From assembly GCA_024231975.1 (NCBI GenBank), contig JAAEQB010000064.1, positions 124,001 through 188,000 on the forward strand: 64,000 nt of DNA, written 5' to 3'. Position numbers and translations under genes: made by a program. The notes below the pieces were generated by a model. That model searched no databases, was not told the DNA's origin, and saw only the letters and a list, made by a program, of their open reading frames with translations. This stretch comes from Allobosea sp. (GTDB lineage Bacteria; Pseudomonadota; Alphaproteobacteria; Rhizobiales; Beijerinckiaceae). Positions 8,059 to 16,099 of the stretch are shown here, one piece after another (position 1 is the stretch's first letter; every line of letters starts with the position of its first letter).

Positions 8059-9437
8059 CGGCCGGCTCCTTCGCTGGCGCGGCCGGGCGGCAGCGGGTCT
8101 GGCTTGTCTTCAGGCGCGCCGCCGAACAGGAAGGGCCGGAAGAAGGCGGTGGCCATGTTGTCGATCCGCCATTTCTGCTTGATCCAGTACCAGGCGGCGA
8201 GGCTGGAGGCGGTGCTGAAGATCAGTCCGGCGATGGCGATGCCCATCAGCCCGCCGACCCGCGCCAGCGCGTAGAGCAGGCCGAGATAGAGGACGAACAT
8301 GATCGCCCGCGCGATCAGGAAGAAGCGCTCGCCGCCGCCGATCATCAGCAGCCAGGAGCCGGGGCCGAAGAAGGCGAGCGAGACCGACATCACGCAGAGC
8401 GCGACCAGAACGTTCTCGTGCTGGACGAACTCCGCATTGAACAGATGCAGGATGAAGGGCGCGACCACGGCGAGCGCCAGCGCGCCCAGCAACGAAATGC
8501 AGAAGCTCGCGAAGGAGAGCCGTCCGATCAGCAATTGCGCCCCGGCCGTGTCGGATTTTTGGAAGCGGGCGGCGATCATCGGGATGCCGACCGTGTCGAT
8601 CGCCGCCAGCGGCAGCAGGAGCAGCATCGAGATGCGCACGGCGACGAAGTAGAAACCAGCTTCGTTCAGCCCGAGCAGCGCGCCGATCAGGATGGTCTCC
8701 AGATAGGCCGAGGCCGAGTTCAGCACGTTGTTGGCGATGAAATAGCCGCTTTCCCGGCGCCACTCGCCATGGGTCTCCGCCGGCACCTGGTCGCGCGCCC
8801 TGAGCCAGCCCAGCCCCTCGTCCTGGATGAAGCAGACGCTCTGATAGAGGGTCGTCGCCGCGAGCAGGCCGGTGACGATCGCCATTGCGCCCGCGCCGCC
8901 GCCCATCACCCCGGCGAGGCCGGCGCCGGCGATCAGCAGGATCGAGCTGCCGCGCCAGACGATCTCGCGCGGCACCAGCGACATGTTGATGCGGCCATGG
9001 ATGCGGAAATAGTTTTGCAGGTACTCGCTGAGCGCGAAGATCGCGGCGAAGACGAAGGCGAGCCAGAGATAGTGATAGGTCGGCGGCAGCCGGTCGGCGA
9101 AGAGCCAGAGCGGCAACGCCGCCGCCAGCAGCGCGAAGCAGCCGAGCGCGAGCCAGCGGGCGTTGACGCCGAGCAGCGCCTGGTTGAGCGGATGGCCGCT
9201 CGCTTCGGCCCGGCGATAATGCTTCACCACCAGGATCTGCTGGCCGAGCACGGCGATCAGCCCGAGCGCGCTGCCGATCGAGAACAGGAAGACATAGAGC
9301 CCGTATTCCGAGGTGGGCAGGAAATGGCTCGCCGCCAGCAGCACGAGGAAGCTGAGCAGCGTGCTGCTGAAGCGCGAGGAGAAGGCCGGCAGGAAGCGGC
9401 CGGCTCCGTTCCAGGCGAGATCGAGCAGTTCCCTCAC
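8055..9437 (-). CDS. Wzx-type polysaccharide flippase / O-antigen translocase
   Basis: 460 aa integral membrane protein with about 12 hydrophobic helices and no signal peptide. The order and spacing fit the MATE/Wzx (PST) superfamily: LLSFLVLLAASHFLPTSEYG near the N-terminus, FSIGSALGLIAVLGQQILVV, the middle charged loop and GGLMGIAIAGLIFSTASSLA. It would flip undecaprenyl-linked repeat units to the periplasm. ATGA overlaps with both the upstream glycosyltransferase and the downstream hydrolase indicate translational coupling. The C-terminal 30 residues are hydrophilic and proline-rich. Confidence 0.87.
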   Translation of the reverse strand: MRELLDLAWNGAGRFLPAFSSRFSSTLLSFLVLLAASHFLPTSEYGLYVFLFSIGSALGLIAVLGQQILVVKHYRRAEASGHPLNQALLGVNARWLALGCFALLAAALPLWLFADRLPPTYHYLWLAFVFAAIFALSEYLQNYFRIHGRINMSLVPREIVWRGSSILLIAGAGLAGVMGGGAGAMAIVTGLLAATTLYQSVCFIQDEGLGWLRARDQVPAETHGEWRRESGYFIANNVLNSASAYLETILIGALLGLNEAGFYFVAVRISMLLLLPLAAIDTVGIPMIAARFQKSDTAGAQLLIGRLSFASFCISLLGALALAVVAPFILHLFNAEFVQHENVLVALCVMSVSLAFFGPGSWLLMIGGGERFFLIARAIMFVLYLGLLYALARVGGLMGIAIAGLIFSTASSLAAWYWIKQKWRIDNMATAFFRPFLFGGAPEDKPDPLPPGRASEGAGR

Positions 9438-10660
9438 GACCGCGCCTCCCGCGGCTGAAGGAGGGCCTCACCGGTCGGCTTGCCGACGAGGCCATCGAAG
9501 ACGGCGTCATACGAGGCGGCGATCCGCTCCGGGCTGTAGCGGGCGGCGGCGGCGAGCGCGCCAGCCGATTGCGTGGCGACGAGCGTGCGATCCCCGGCGA
9601 ACGCCATGATCTGCTCCGCCAGCGCGGCATCGTCGCCCGGTGCGAACAACGCGCCGTTGACGCCCGGCTGGATCGTCTCGGGGATGCCGCCGGACCTGGC
9701 GCCGATCACGGGGACGCCATGGGCAAAGGCCTCGATCACCACCCGCCCGAAGGGTTCGCGGAACAGCGAGGGGACGGCGAGGACGTCGATCTCGGGCAGG
9801 AACGCGTCCGGCTTGGTCCAGCCGAGGAAGCGGGTGTTCTGCGCCGGGAAGCGCTCGGGCAAGGCCTTGGCGTAGTCACTCTGGCCGGTGCCGGCGATCA
9901 GGAACTCGACCGGTTCGCCGGCGAGCCGCTGCGCGGCCGCGGCCAGCGTGTCCAGCCCCTTGATGGGATCGTGGACGCCGATGAAGCCGACGCGCAGCGG
10001 GCGCTCCGCCGGCGGCGCCGTGCGGGGCAGGGCGCCGGGCACGGGCGTGATTGCGCCGGGAATGGCGTGCGTCGTCGCGTTCTGGAAATACCCGTGTTCG
10101 GTATGGCGGCCGATGATGAAGTCAGTCTCGCCGATGACCGCGTCGACGAAACGCGAGTTCAGCTTCTTGCCATAGGAGGTCATCTGACAGGAGCCGCAGG
10201 CGCGCCCGCAATTGTCGTTGCCCTTCCACATGCTGCCTTTCCAGCAGAGCAGGAAGGTACTGCGCAGGATATGCGCGACCGGTATGCCGCAGCTCTTCGC
10301 CGCCGCCCAGGTCGCGACATTGATGTTCTCGATCGAGTCGGTCAGGACGATGTCTGGCCGCAGGCGCCTGATCTCGCGGCGCATGACGAAGAAGGCGCGC
10401 GGGTTGAAGTTCTCCAGCACATGCCAGATCGCCTTCTTCCAGCCCGGGCGCGGCAGGCGGTAGTTCCAGTCGATGTTGAGCGAGCGCAGGCGGTGCACCG
10501 GCACGCCGTCATAGGTCTCGTGCTTGTCCTCGCCGGAGACGTTGACGACGGTCAGGTCATGGCCGGCCGCGAGCAGCAGCTTGGCGACGATCATCGCCGA
10601 GATCGGCCCGCCGCCGTCGATGAAGGGCGGGAACGCTGCACAGGCCATCAGGATACGCAT
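9434..10660 (-). CDS. GT4-family glycosyltransferase with a cysteine-rich insert
   Basis: 408 aa from the ATG at 10660, where MRILMACAAFPPFIDGGGP gives the classic GT4 N-terminal strand and glycine loop; the frame extends 24 codons further but with non-family sequence. The C-terminal half has VGFIGVHDPIKGLDTL, LGWTKPDAFLPEIDV and the donor motif REPFGRVVIEAFAHGVPV. A CGRACGSCQM cluster around residues 155-165 lies between the two Rossmann halves; such Cys clusters recur in some GT4 subgroups and may bind metal or form a structural site. It is the first gene of the minus-strand EPS operon, reading away from the divergent promoter. Confidence 0.88.
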   Translation of the reverse strand: MRILMACAAFPPFIDGGGPISAMIVAKLLLAAGHDLTVVNVSGEDKHETYDGVPVHRLRSLNIDWNYRLPRPGWKKAIWHVLENFNPRAFFVMRREIRRLRPDIVLTDSIENINVATWAAAKSCGIPVAHILRSTFLLCWKGSMWKGNDNCGRACGSCQMTSYGKKLNSRFVDAVIGETDFIIGRHTEHGYFQNATTHAIPGAITPVPGALPRTAPPAERPLRVGFIGVHDPIKGLDTLAAAAQRLAGEPVEFLIAGTGQSDYAKALPERFPAQNTRFLGWTKPDAFLPEIDVLAVPSLFREPFGRVVIEAFAHGVPVIGARSGGIPETIQPGVNGALFAPGDDAALAEQIMAFAGDRTLVATQSAGALAAAARYSPERIAASYDAVFDGLVGKPTGEALLQPREARS

Positions 10661-11009
10661 GCTGTCTGGACTCGTCCTCGTCACGGCGCGTTTGCCGGGC
10701 CGGCCTTTCCCAAGGGCAGGAATACCCGGCACGGGCTAAGCAAAGGTTGGCGTGACCGGGGGATTTCTTCCTGTTGTAAACGAGGCATGAACGGGATCGC
10801 ACAAGCCGCGTGCGTGCCGGCAGGACAGCGAGCCGGTCAGACCGATTTTCGTAAATATTGAACTATCACCCACGCCCCCGAAGCGAAATGTTATTTCGCA
10901 GTGCTTTGGCCGGTTAGTTAATTTTCCGGGAGCTGAAAGCTCGAATACTTGAACAGAATCGTAATGATTCCGTTACCGGAATGTTAACCACGGATCGGCA
11001 GGATGCGCG
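10661..11009. promoter_or_regulatory. Divergent promoter region of the polysaccharide locus
   Basis: 349 bases without a gene, between the minus-strand GT4 operon and the plus-strand Wzz operon. The right half (about 10855-10985) is strikingly AT-rich for this genome. It holds a perfect dyad GCGAAAT (10883-10889) / ATTTCGC (10893-10899) with a 3-nt centre, and a second dyad GAATC (10956-10960) / GATTC (10966-10970). These are good candidates for binding sites of an EPS regulator shared by both arms. No convincing sigma-70 hexamer pair could be fixed by eye. Confidence 0.5.
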
Positions 11010-13076
11010 GTGGAATTCCAGCCGAGTCCGTCGGCGCGTCCGGCCGCGGATGCGCCGTGCCGGCCCGGATCGAGGAGGCTTGTGGTGTCGGCTGCGTTGG
11101 AGGCGGGGGGACGGGAAGACGCGTCGGCAAAAGGCCGCGCCTCCGCTGCTTTCAGCCTGTCCGAGCTGCTCCAGCTGCTGCAGCGTCGCCGCCGGCTGGT
11201 GATCGTCAGCGCTGCTGTCTGCCTGCTCTTCGCGCTCGCCTATCTGGCTGTGCAGGTTCCGGTCTACCGTGCCACTGCCGAGTTGCTCGTCGATCCGCAG
11301 GCGCTGCAGGTCGTCGGCAAGGACATCGTGCGCACCGACACCTCGGCCTCGATCGATTTCGCCAATGTCGACAGCCAGGCGCTGGTGATGACCTCCACCG
11401 GCGTGCTGCGGCAGGTGATCGAGGAGCTCGACCTCGAGAACGATCCCGCCTTCGTCCGGCCGCCGGGGCTGGTCTCGCGCCTGCTCGGTCGGCTGGCACA
11501 ACCGACTGCGGAGCAGCGGCTGGCTCAGGCGGTCGATGCGCTCAAGCGCGCGATCGTGATCCAGCGCGTCGACAACTCACTGGTCTTCCGCATCACCGTC
11601 TCGCATCCGCAGGCGCAAAAGGCCGCCGATATCGCCAATGGGCTGGCCCAGGTCTATTTCCGCCAGGGCAATGACGGCCGCCGTGCCGTGGTCGAGCGCG
11701 CCAACACCTCGCTGATCGGCCAGATCGCCGGCCTGCGCACGCAGCTCGACGAGGCGGAACGCGCCGTCCAGAGCTTCCGCAGCCAGCACAGCCTGGTCAG
11801 CACCGGCGAAGGCGGGTTGATCATCTCGCAGCAATTGCGCGATCTCTACGGTCAGATCAGCCAGGCGGAGGCGGAGCTCGCGCGCCAGCAGGCCAGGCGC
11901 GACCAGCTCGCCCGTTATCAGAGCCGCGATCCCTTGTCCGACACGCTGCCGGAGGCACTCACCTCCTCGGTGGTGACCTCGCTCAGGGCGCAATACGCAC
12001 AGAGCGCGCGCGAGGCGGCAAGCCTTGCCCAGACGCTCGCGCCGCAGCATCCGCGCCTGATCGAGATCCGGGCCGAGCTCGCCGAAACGCGCCGATTGCT
12101 GTCCGGAGAGCTCGCCCGTCTGCGTTCGACGGTGCAGGAAAGCTATCGCCAGACTGAGGCCAATCTCGCCAATCTCCGGAAGCGGGCGACGGAGCTGACC
12201 AAGTCGCAGGAGGTCAGCGGCGCGGCGCAGATCCGCCTGCGCCAGCTTGAAAGCGAAGCCGAGGCGGTGCGCACGGTCTACAGCGCCTCGCTGCAGCGTG
12301 CCAAGGAACTGGAGCAGCAGAAGCGGATCGAGACCAATAATTCGCGCATGCTCTCGGAAGCGGTGGCGCCGGCGCAGCCGACCAAGCCGCCGGCTCCGCT
12401 CGTGCTCGCCGCGGCCTTGCTCTTCGGCGCCTGCGCCGGCCTCGGCCTCGCCTATCTGCTGGAATGGCTGCCCTCGTCGCGGATCATCCCCGAACGGCTG
12501 AAGCCGCCGGCATCGCTGACGCCGGAGGCCGCCGGCCAGGCGATCGGCGTCGGCACCGTGGTGTCGCTGCCTGCCGTCGCCGCCCGCCGCGAGGATGCGC
12601 TGATGCCGGTGACGCGCCTGCTGCAGCGGACGCTCGGCCCGCATCTGCCGGCCTCCGTGATGATCGCCGGCTCGGTCGACGACGCCACGCAGGCGGCGCT
12701 GGCCGAGCATCTCGCCAACAGCCTGGCGGCGCATGGCGAGAGCGTGCTGCTCTGCCAGGACGGCTCGGGCCGCGACATGAACATCCGCCGGATCGAACCG
12801 GCTGCTTCGGCCACGGCTAGGCCGGGGCGCCGGCGCAATTTCATCATCATGCGGCAAACCTCGTCTTCGGATGGCAAGGCGGGTGCGCGACCGGACGCGA
12901 TCGTCCTCGCCTCGTCCCTCACGGGCGAGACCCCGCGCAGCCTGGTCGACCAGGCGGCCGCGATCGACCCGGTCGGCGAGCATATCGTCGCGCTCGTCGT
13001 CCCCGAGGATACCGGAGGCGGGGCGCGCGGCCTGGCGTCGCGCTGGCTGCGTCGCCCGGCGCAGGCGGCGGCGTGA
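11010..13076 (+). CDS. Wzz/GumC-type polysaccharide co-polymerase with degenerate kinase-like tail
   Basis: 688 aa, GTG start at 11010 preceded by a GCAGGA element. The first transmembrane helix (about 63-83, LVIVSAAVCLLFALAYLA) leads into a Wzz domain with YRATAELLVDPQALQVVG, then a long coiled-coil periplasmic region (about 230-440) and a second helix (about 460-482). The cytoplasmic tail (about 545-680) resembles a bacterial tyrosine kinase domain: MIAGSVDDATQAALAEHLA aligns with the usual P-loop strand and helix, and VLLCQDGSG with the Walker A' strand. The GEGKT/S P-loop itself is absent and no Tyr cluster ends the protein, so it is probably not a kinase. It would set chain length and couple to export. 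Confidence 0.85.
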   Translation: MEFQPSPSARPAADAPCRPGSRRLVVSAALEAGGREDASAKGRASAAFSLSELLQLLQRRRRLVIVSAAVCLLFALAYLAVQVPVYRATAELLVDPQALQVVGKDIVRTDTSASIDFANVDSQALVMTSTGVLRQVIEELDLENDPAFVRPPGLVSRLLGRLAQPTAEQRLAQAVDALKRAIVIQRVDNSLVFRITVSHPQAQKAADIANGLAQVYFRQGNDGRRAVVERANTSLIGQIAGLRTQLDEAERAVQSFRSQHSLVSTGEGGLIISQQLRDLYGQISQAEAELARQQARRDQLARYQSRDPLSDTLPEALTSSVVTSLRAQYAQSAREAASLAQTLAPQHPRLIEIRAELAETRRLLSGELARLRSTVQESYRQTEANLANLRKRATELTKSQEVSGAAQIRLRQLESEAEAVRTVYSASLQRAKELEQQKRIETNNSRMLSEAVAPAQPTKPPAPLVLAAALLFGACAGLGLAYLLEWLPSSRIIPERLKPPASLTPEAAGQAIGVGTVVSLPAVAARREDALMPVTRLLQRTLGPHLPASVMIAGSVDDATQAALAEHLANSLAAHGESVLLCQDGSGRDMNIRRIEPAASATARPGRRRNFIIMRQTSSSDGKAGARPDAIVLASSLTGETPRSLVDQAAAIDPVGEHIVALVVPEDTGGGARGLASRWLRRPAQAAA

Positions 13077-14329
13077 ACGGGCAGGCGGCGATGTCGGGCG
13101 GTGTCGATCCCACCCGCCCGATGCCGGTCCTGCCGCTCGTGCTGCTGATCGGCGCGCTCACCTTCAACATGGCGTTGTGCTTCATCAACACCAACGTCAT
13201 GGGCATCAACGACACCATGGTGATGGGCTGCGAGGTGGTGCTGGTCGCGACCGCGCTCTATCTCGGCCTCGGCCGCAATGCCGCGCCCTATCTGCTGCTG
13301 GCGGTCTTCATCTCGTATGCCGCCATGCTGATGGCGATGCGTCCGCTGCTCGACCCCAAGGCGGTGCGCGACTTCCTGATTCCGGTCGCCTTCTATCTGC
13401 TCGGCAAGAGCTGCAACGACCCGCGCGTGGCCGATCGCGCCGCCCTGATCAGTGGGATCATCGTCGTCGTCTTCGGCCTGTTCGAGTTCCTCGCCCTCGA
13501 CCTCTACGTCACCTATTTCAACATCATCAAATACTATGTCGCGCGCGGCACGGTGGCTCCGAGCGACGTCAGCAGCCAGACCGGCGCGCTCTTCGCCAGC
13601 GGCCTGCGCCCGGATTCACGCACCTTGCTGCCTTTCCTCGGGCCGCACCGCGCCTCCTCGGTCTTCCTCGAGCCGATCTCGACCGGCAATTTCGGCGCGA
13701 TCCTCTATATCTGGGCGCTGAATCGCCCGCAGATGGCCAAGCGCTGGCTGACCATGGCCGCCGGCATGACCGCGATCGTGCTCAGCGATTCCCGCTTCGG
13801 CGCCAATGTCTGCATCGTCGCGACGGTCGCCTATCTCGTCGCGCCGATCACGCCGCGTTTCGTCTGGCTGGCTGCGCCCTTCGTCATGCTGATCGGGTTC
13901 GCGATCTACGGCTTCGTCAGCGCCGAGGTGAACTGGCAGAACAACTTCGCCGGCCGCATGCTCTGGACGTCGCGCCTGATCACCTCGCTCTCGCCAGCCG
14001 CGGTCTTCGGCCTGTCACCGGACAAGCCTTTCCTGTCGGATTCCGGCTATGCCTATTCGCTGAACCAGATCGGGCTCTTCGGCGTTATCGGCTTCTGGAG
14101 CCTGTTCATTTTCGCGCCGGAGAAGTCGCCGCGGGCCTGGCGCTTCAAGGTCTGCGTCGCGACCTATATCTGCCTTTTGATGATCGTCAGCGACTCCGTC
14201 TACTCGATCAAGACGGCGGCCTTGCTCTGGTTCATGACCGGATCGAGCGATGGCGACGCCGGGCCGGAGCCCGTGCCGGCGGCTCAGCGCAGCATGGCTT
14301 CAAACTATTCCGCTACAGCGACGGGCTGA
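13073..14329 (+). CDS. Wzy/O-antigen-polymerase-like membrane protein
   Basis: 418 aa; GTG start overlaps the co-polymerase stop as GTGA. About ten to twelve hydrophobic helices are visible, beginning LPLVLLIGALTFNMALCF, with a larger hydrophilic loop around residues 155-200 (SDVSSQTGALFASGLRPDSR) and another short one near 280-320. Topology, length and position directly after a Wzz protein fit a Wzy-type polymerase or O-antigen-ligase-like protein that joins repeat units in the periplasm; sequence motifs of this family are too weak to prove it. The C-terminal 30 residues are hydrophilic. Confidence 0.65.
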   Translation: MNGQAAMSGGVDPTRPMPVLPLVLLIGALTFNMALCFINTNVMGINDTMVMGCEVVLVATALYLGLGRNAAPYLLLAVFISYAAMLMAMRPLLDPKAVRDFLIPVAFYLLGKSCNDPRVADRAALISGIIVVVFGLFEFLALDLYVTYFNIIKYYVARGTVAPSDVSSQTGALFASGLRPDSRTLLPFLGPHRASSVFLEPISTGNFGAILYIWALNRPQMAKRWLTMAAGMTAIVLSDSRFGANVCIVATVAYLVAPITPRFVWLAAPFVMLIGFAIYGFVSAEVNWQNNFAGRMLWTSRLITSLSPAAVFGLSPDKPFLSDSGYAYSLNQIGLFGVIGFWSLFIFAPEKSPRAWRFKVCVATYICLLMIVSDSVYSIKTAALLWFMTGSSDGDAGPEPVPAAQRSMASNYSATATG

Positions 14330-14614
14330 ATTCGCTGGAAATCGAGTATTCGCGGCAATCTGCCGTTTACCACATCTCCAGGCGTCAAGCCCTGAACCGC
14401 TTACGCCAGTCATTCTGTGGCCGGCGCAAGGTAACTTTAAATTTTATGCGTTAGGCCTGACGCAACGAACAACACGGCGTCAAACCAACCGACCGAAGCG
14501 TCCCGACGGCGATCGCGAGCGTCTTGCGCCAGCGTATGCCGCCGTGCGCCGAGGGCGGAGCCAAGACGGGGCTGCACCGCAGCAGCGATGGCATCAGACA
14601 GGGCAGGACCGAAG
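14330..14614. promoter_or_regulatory. Gap before the carrier-protein operon, probable promoter
   Basis: 285 bases without a convincing gene between the Wzy-like gene and the carrier-protein gene. An AT-rich stretch near 14431-14447 is followed by a 16-base near-palindrome GCGTTAGGCCTGACGC at 14448-14463 (symmetrical except one base pair). This could be a regulator site for the carrier-protein operon, which would then be transcribed separately from the polysaccharide genes. A short open frame runs through the gap but has no recognisable domain. Confidence 0.35.
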
Positions 14615-14860
14615 ATGAAGACCAGGATCCGCGAAATCCTCAAGACCACCGGCAAGCTGCCGGTCGACGTCGCCACCCTCGCCGACGAGGCCGATCTCTA
14701 CAATGCCGGCCTGACCTCCTTCGGCACGGTCGAGCTGATGATGGCGCTTGAGGAAGCCTTCGAGGTCGAGTTCCCCGACAACATGATGAACCGGCGCAAC
14801 TTCGCCTCGATCGCCGCGATCGAGAACGCGATCCGCACCATCCAGAGCGAGCACGTCTGA
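14615..14860 (+). CDS. Acyl/aminoacyl carrier protein
   Basis: 81 aa acidic helical carrier protein. The phosphopantetheine attachment Ser35 lies in AGLTSFGTVELMMALEE, the position of the usual DSL motif, followed by FEVEFPDNMM, typical of helix III. The ATG at 14615 starts MKTRIREILK; an upstream in-frame ATG at 14588 gives an atypical tail. It overlaps the next gene as TGATG. Being paired with an amino-acid:carrier-protein ligase two genes on, its prosthetic thiol most likely carries a small amino acid rather than a fatty acid. It needs a phosphopantetheinyl transferase, which is not in the window. Confidence 0.9.
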   Translation: MKTRIREILKTTGKLPVDVATLADEADLYNAGLTSFGTVELMMALEEAFEVEFPDNMMNRRNFASIAAIENAIRTIQSEHV

Positions 14861-16095
14861 TGACGACGCTCGCCCGCCTGGCCGAAGCCGGCTACCAGCT
14901 CACCTCCGAGACATCGGGCGCCGGCGCCGAGGCGCAGAAGGCGATGATCGCCAAGGCGCGCAAGATCGCCAAGCTCGCGGCCGAGCATGCCGGCGACGTC
15001 GATGCCAAGTCGCGCTTTCCGCACGAGACCTTCGAAGCCCTGAAGCAGGAGCGCCTGCTGGGGATCATGATCCCGGCCGCCCATGGCGGCGAGGAAGCGA
15101 GCCATGCGACCATCGCCGAGATCTGCTCGGTGCTGGCCCAGGCCTGCGCCTCGACCGGAATGATCTACGCGATGCACCAGATCAAGGCGTCGAGCCTGGT
15201 CGTGCATTGCAATGACGATCCCTGGCACGCCGGCTTCATGGCGCGCATCGCTCGCGAGCAGCTCCTGCTGGCCTCGGCCACCACCGAAGGCGGCGGCGTC
15301 GGCGGCGACCTGCGCTCGTCGATCTGCGGCGTGGTGCGCGAGGGAGACGACTTCACCCTCGACAAGGAAGGCTGCCTGATCTCCTACGGGGCGCAGGCCG
15401 ACGCCATCCTGATCACCTCGCGTCGCACGCCCGAGGCGCCGCCCTCCGACCAGGTCATGTCCGTCCTGACCAAGGACCAGTACACGCTGGAGCGCAGCGC
15501 CGCCTGGGACACGATGGGCATGCGCGGCACCTGCTCCGACAATTTCACTTTCTCAGGCCGTGCCCCGGCCGAGCAGATCATCCCGGTGTCCTTCGCCGAG
15601 ATCGCGGCGCAGTCGATGCTCCCCAACGCGCATCTGCTCTGGGCCTCGGTCTGGTACGGCATCGCGGCGGAGGCAGTCGCCCGCGCCGAAGGTTTCGTGC
15701 GCAGCGAGGCGCGCAAGCGCCCGGGCTCGACCCCGCCGAGCGCGCTGCGCCTGGCCGAGCTGCTGGCTCGCCTGCAGCAGTTCAAGGCGCTCGTCGTCGC
15801 CGGGCTCGATCGCTATGAGCGCGCCCGCGGCGACGCCGACGAACTCTCCTCGATGGGCTTCGTCGTGGCGATGAACAGCATCAAGGTTGTGGCCTCGCAG
15901 AGCGTCGGCGAGATCGTGATGCAGGCCTTCCTGATCTGCGGCATCCAGGGCTATCGCAATGACAGCCCGGCGAGCCTGGCGCGCCTGATGCGCGATGCGC
16001 TCTCGGCGCCGATCATGATCAACAACGACCGAATCCTCGGCAACACCTCCAACCTGCTGGCGGTCTACAAGCACGACCCCAGCCTTTCCAGGTGA
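14860..16095 (+). CDS. Acyl-CoA-dehydrogenase-like flavoprotein of the aminoacyl-carrier operon
   Basis: 411 aa with the three-part acyl-CoA dehydrogenase fold: helical N-terminal domain (FPHETFEALKQERLLGIMIP), beta domain (LASATTEGGGVGGDLR, where FAD and substrate contacts are expected, and WDTMGMRGTCSDNF) and C-terminal helices (MQAFLICGIQGYR). The usual YEG(T) segment carrying the catalytic base in many members is not present; the matching place reads LSAPIMINNDRIL. It may oxidise or otherwise modify a carrier-bound substrate, as known for PltE/RedW-type enzymes acting on prolyl carrier proteins, or be a flavin oxidase or monooxygenase instead. Coupled by TGATG to the carrier protein and 4 bases from the ligase gene. 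Confidence 0.8.
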   Translation: MTTLARLAEAGYQLTSETSGAGAEAQKAMIAKARKIAKLAAEHAGDVDAKSRFPHETFEALKQERLLGIMIPAAHGGEEASHATIAEICSVLAQACASTGMIYAMHQIKASSLVVHCNDDPWHAGFMARIAREQLLLASATTEGGGVGGDLRSSICGVVREGDDFTLDKEGCLISYGAQADAILITSRRTPEAPPSDQVMSVLTKDQYTLERSAAWDTMGMRGTCSDNFTFSGRAPAEQIIPVSFAEIAAQSMLPNAHLLWASVWYGIAAEAVARAEGFVRSEARKRPGSTPPSALRLAELLARLQQFKALVVAGLDRYERARGDADELSSMGFVVAMNSIKVVASQSVGEIVMQAFLICGIQGYRNDSPASLARLMRDALSAPIMINNDRILGNTSNLLAVYKHDPSLSR

Positions 16096-16099
16096 TCGC

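Noticed and set aside
8110..9630. Minus-strand frame of 506 codons over the flippase
   Set aside because: Out-of-frame shadow of the Wzx gene with no membrane pattern.
12871..14454. Plus-strand frame of 527 codons over the Wzy-like gene
   Set aside because: Arg/Ala-rich frame shifted from the hydrophobic Wzy-like protein; no family resemblance.
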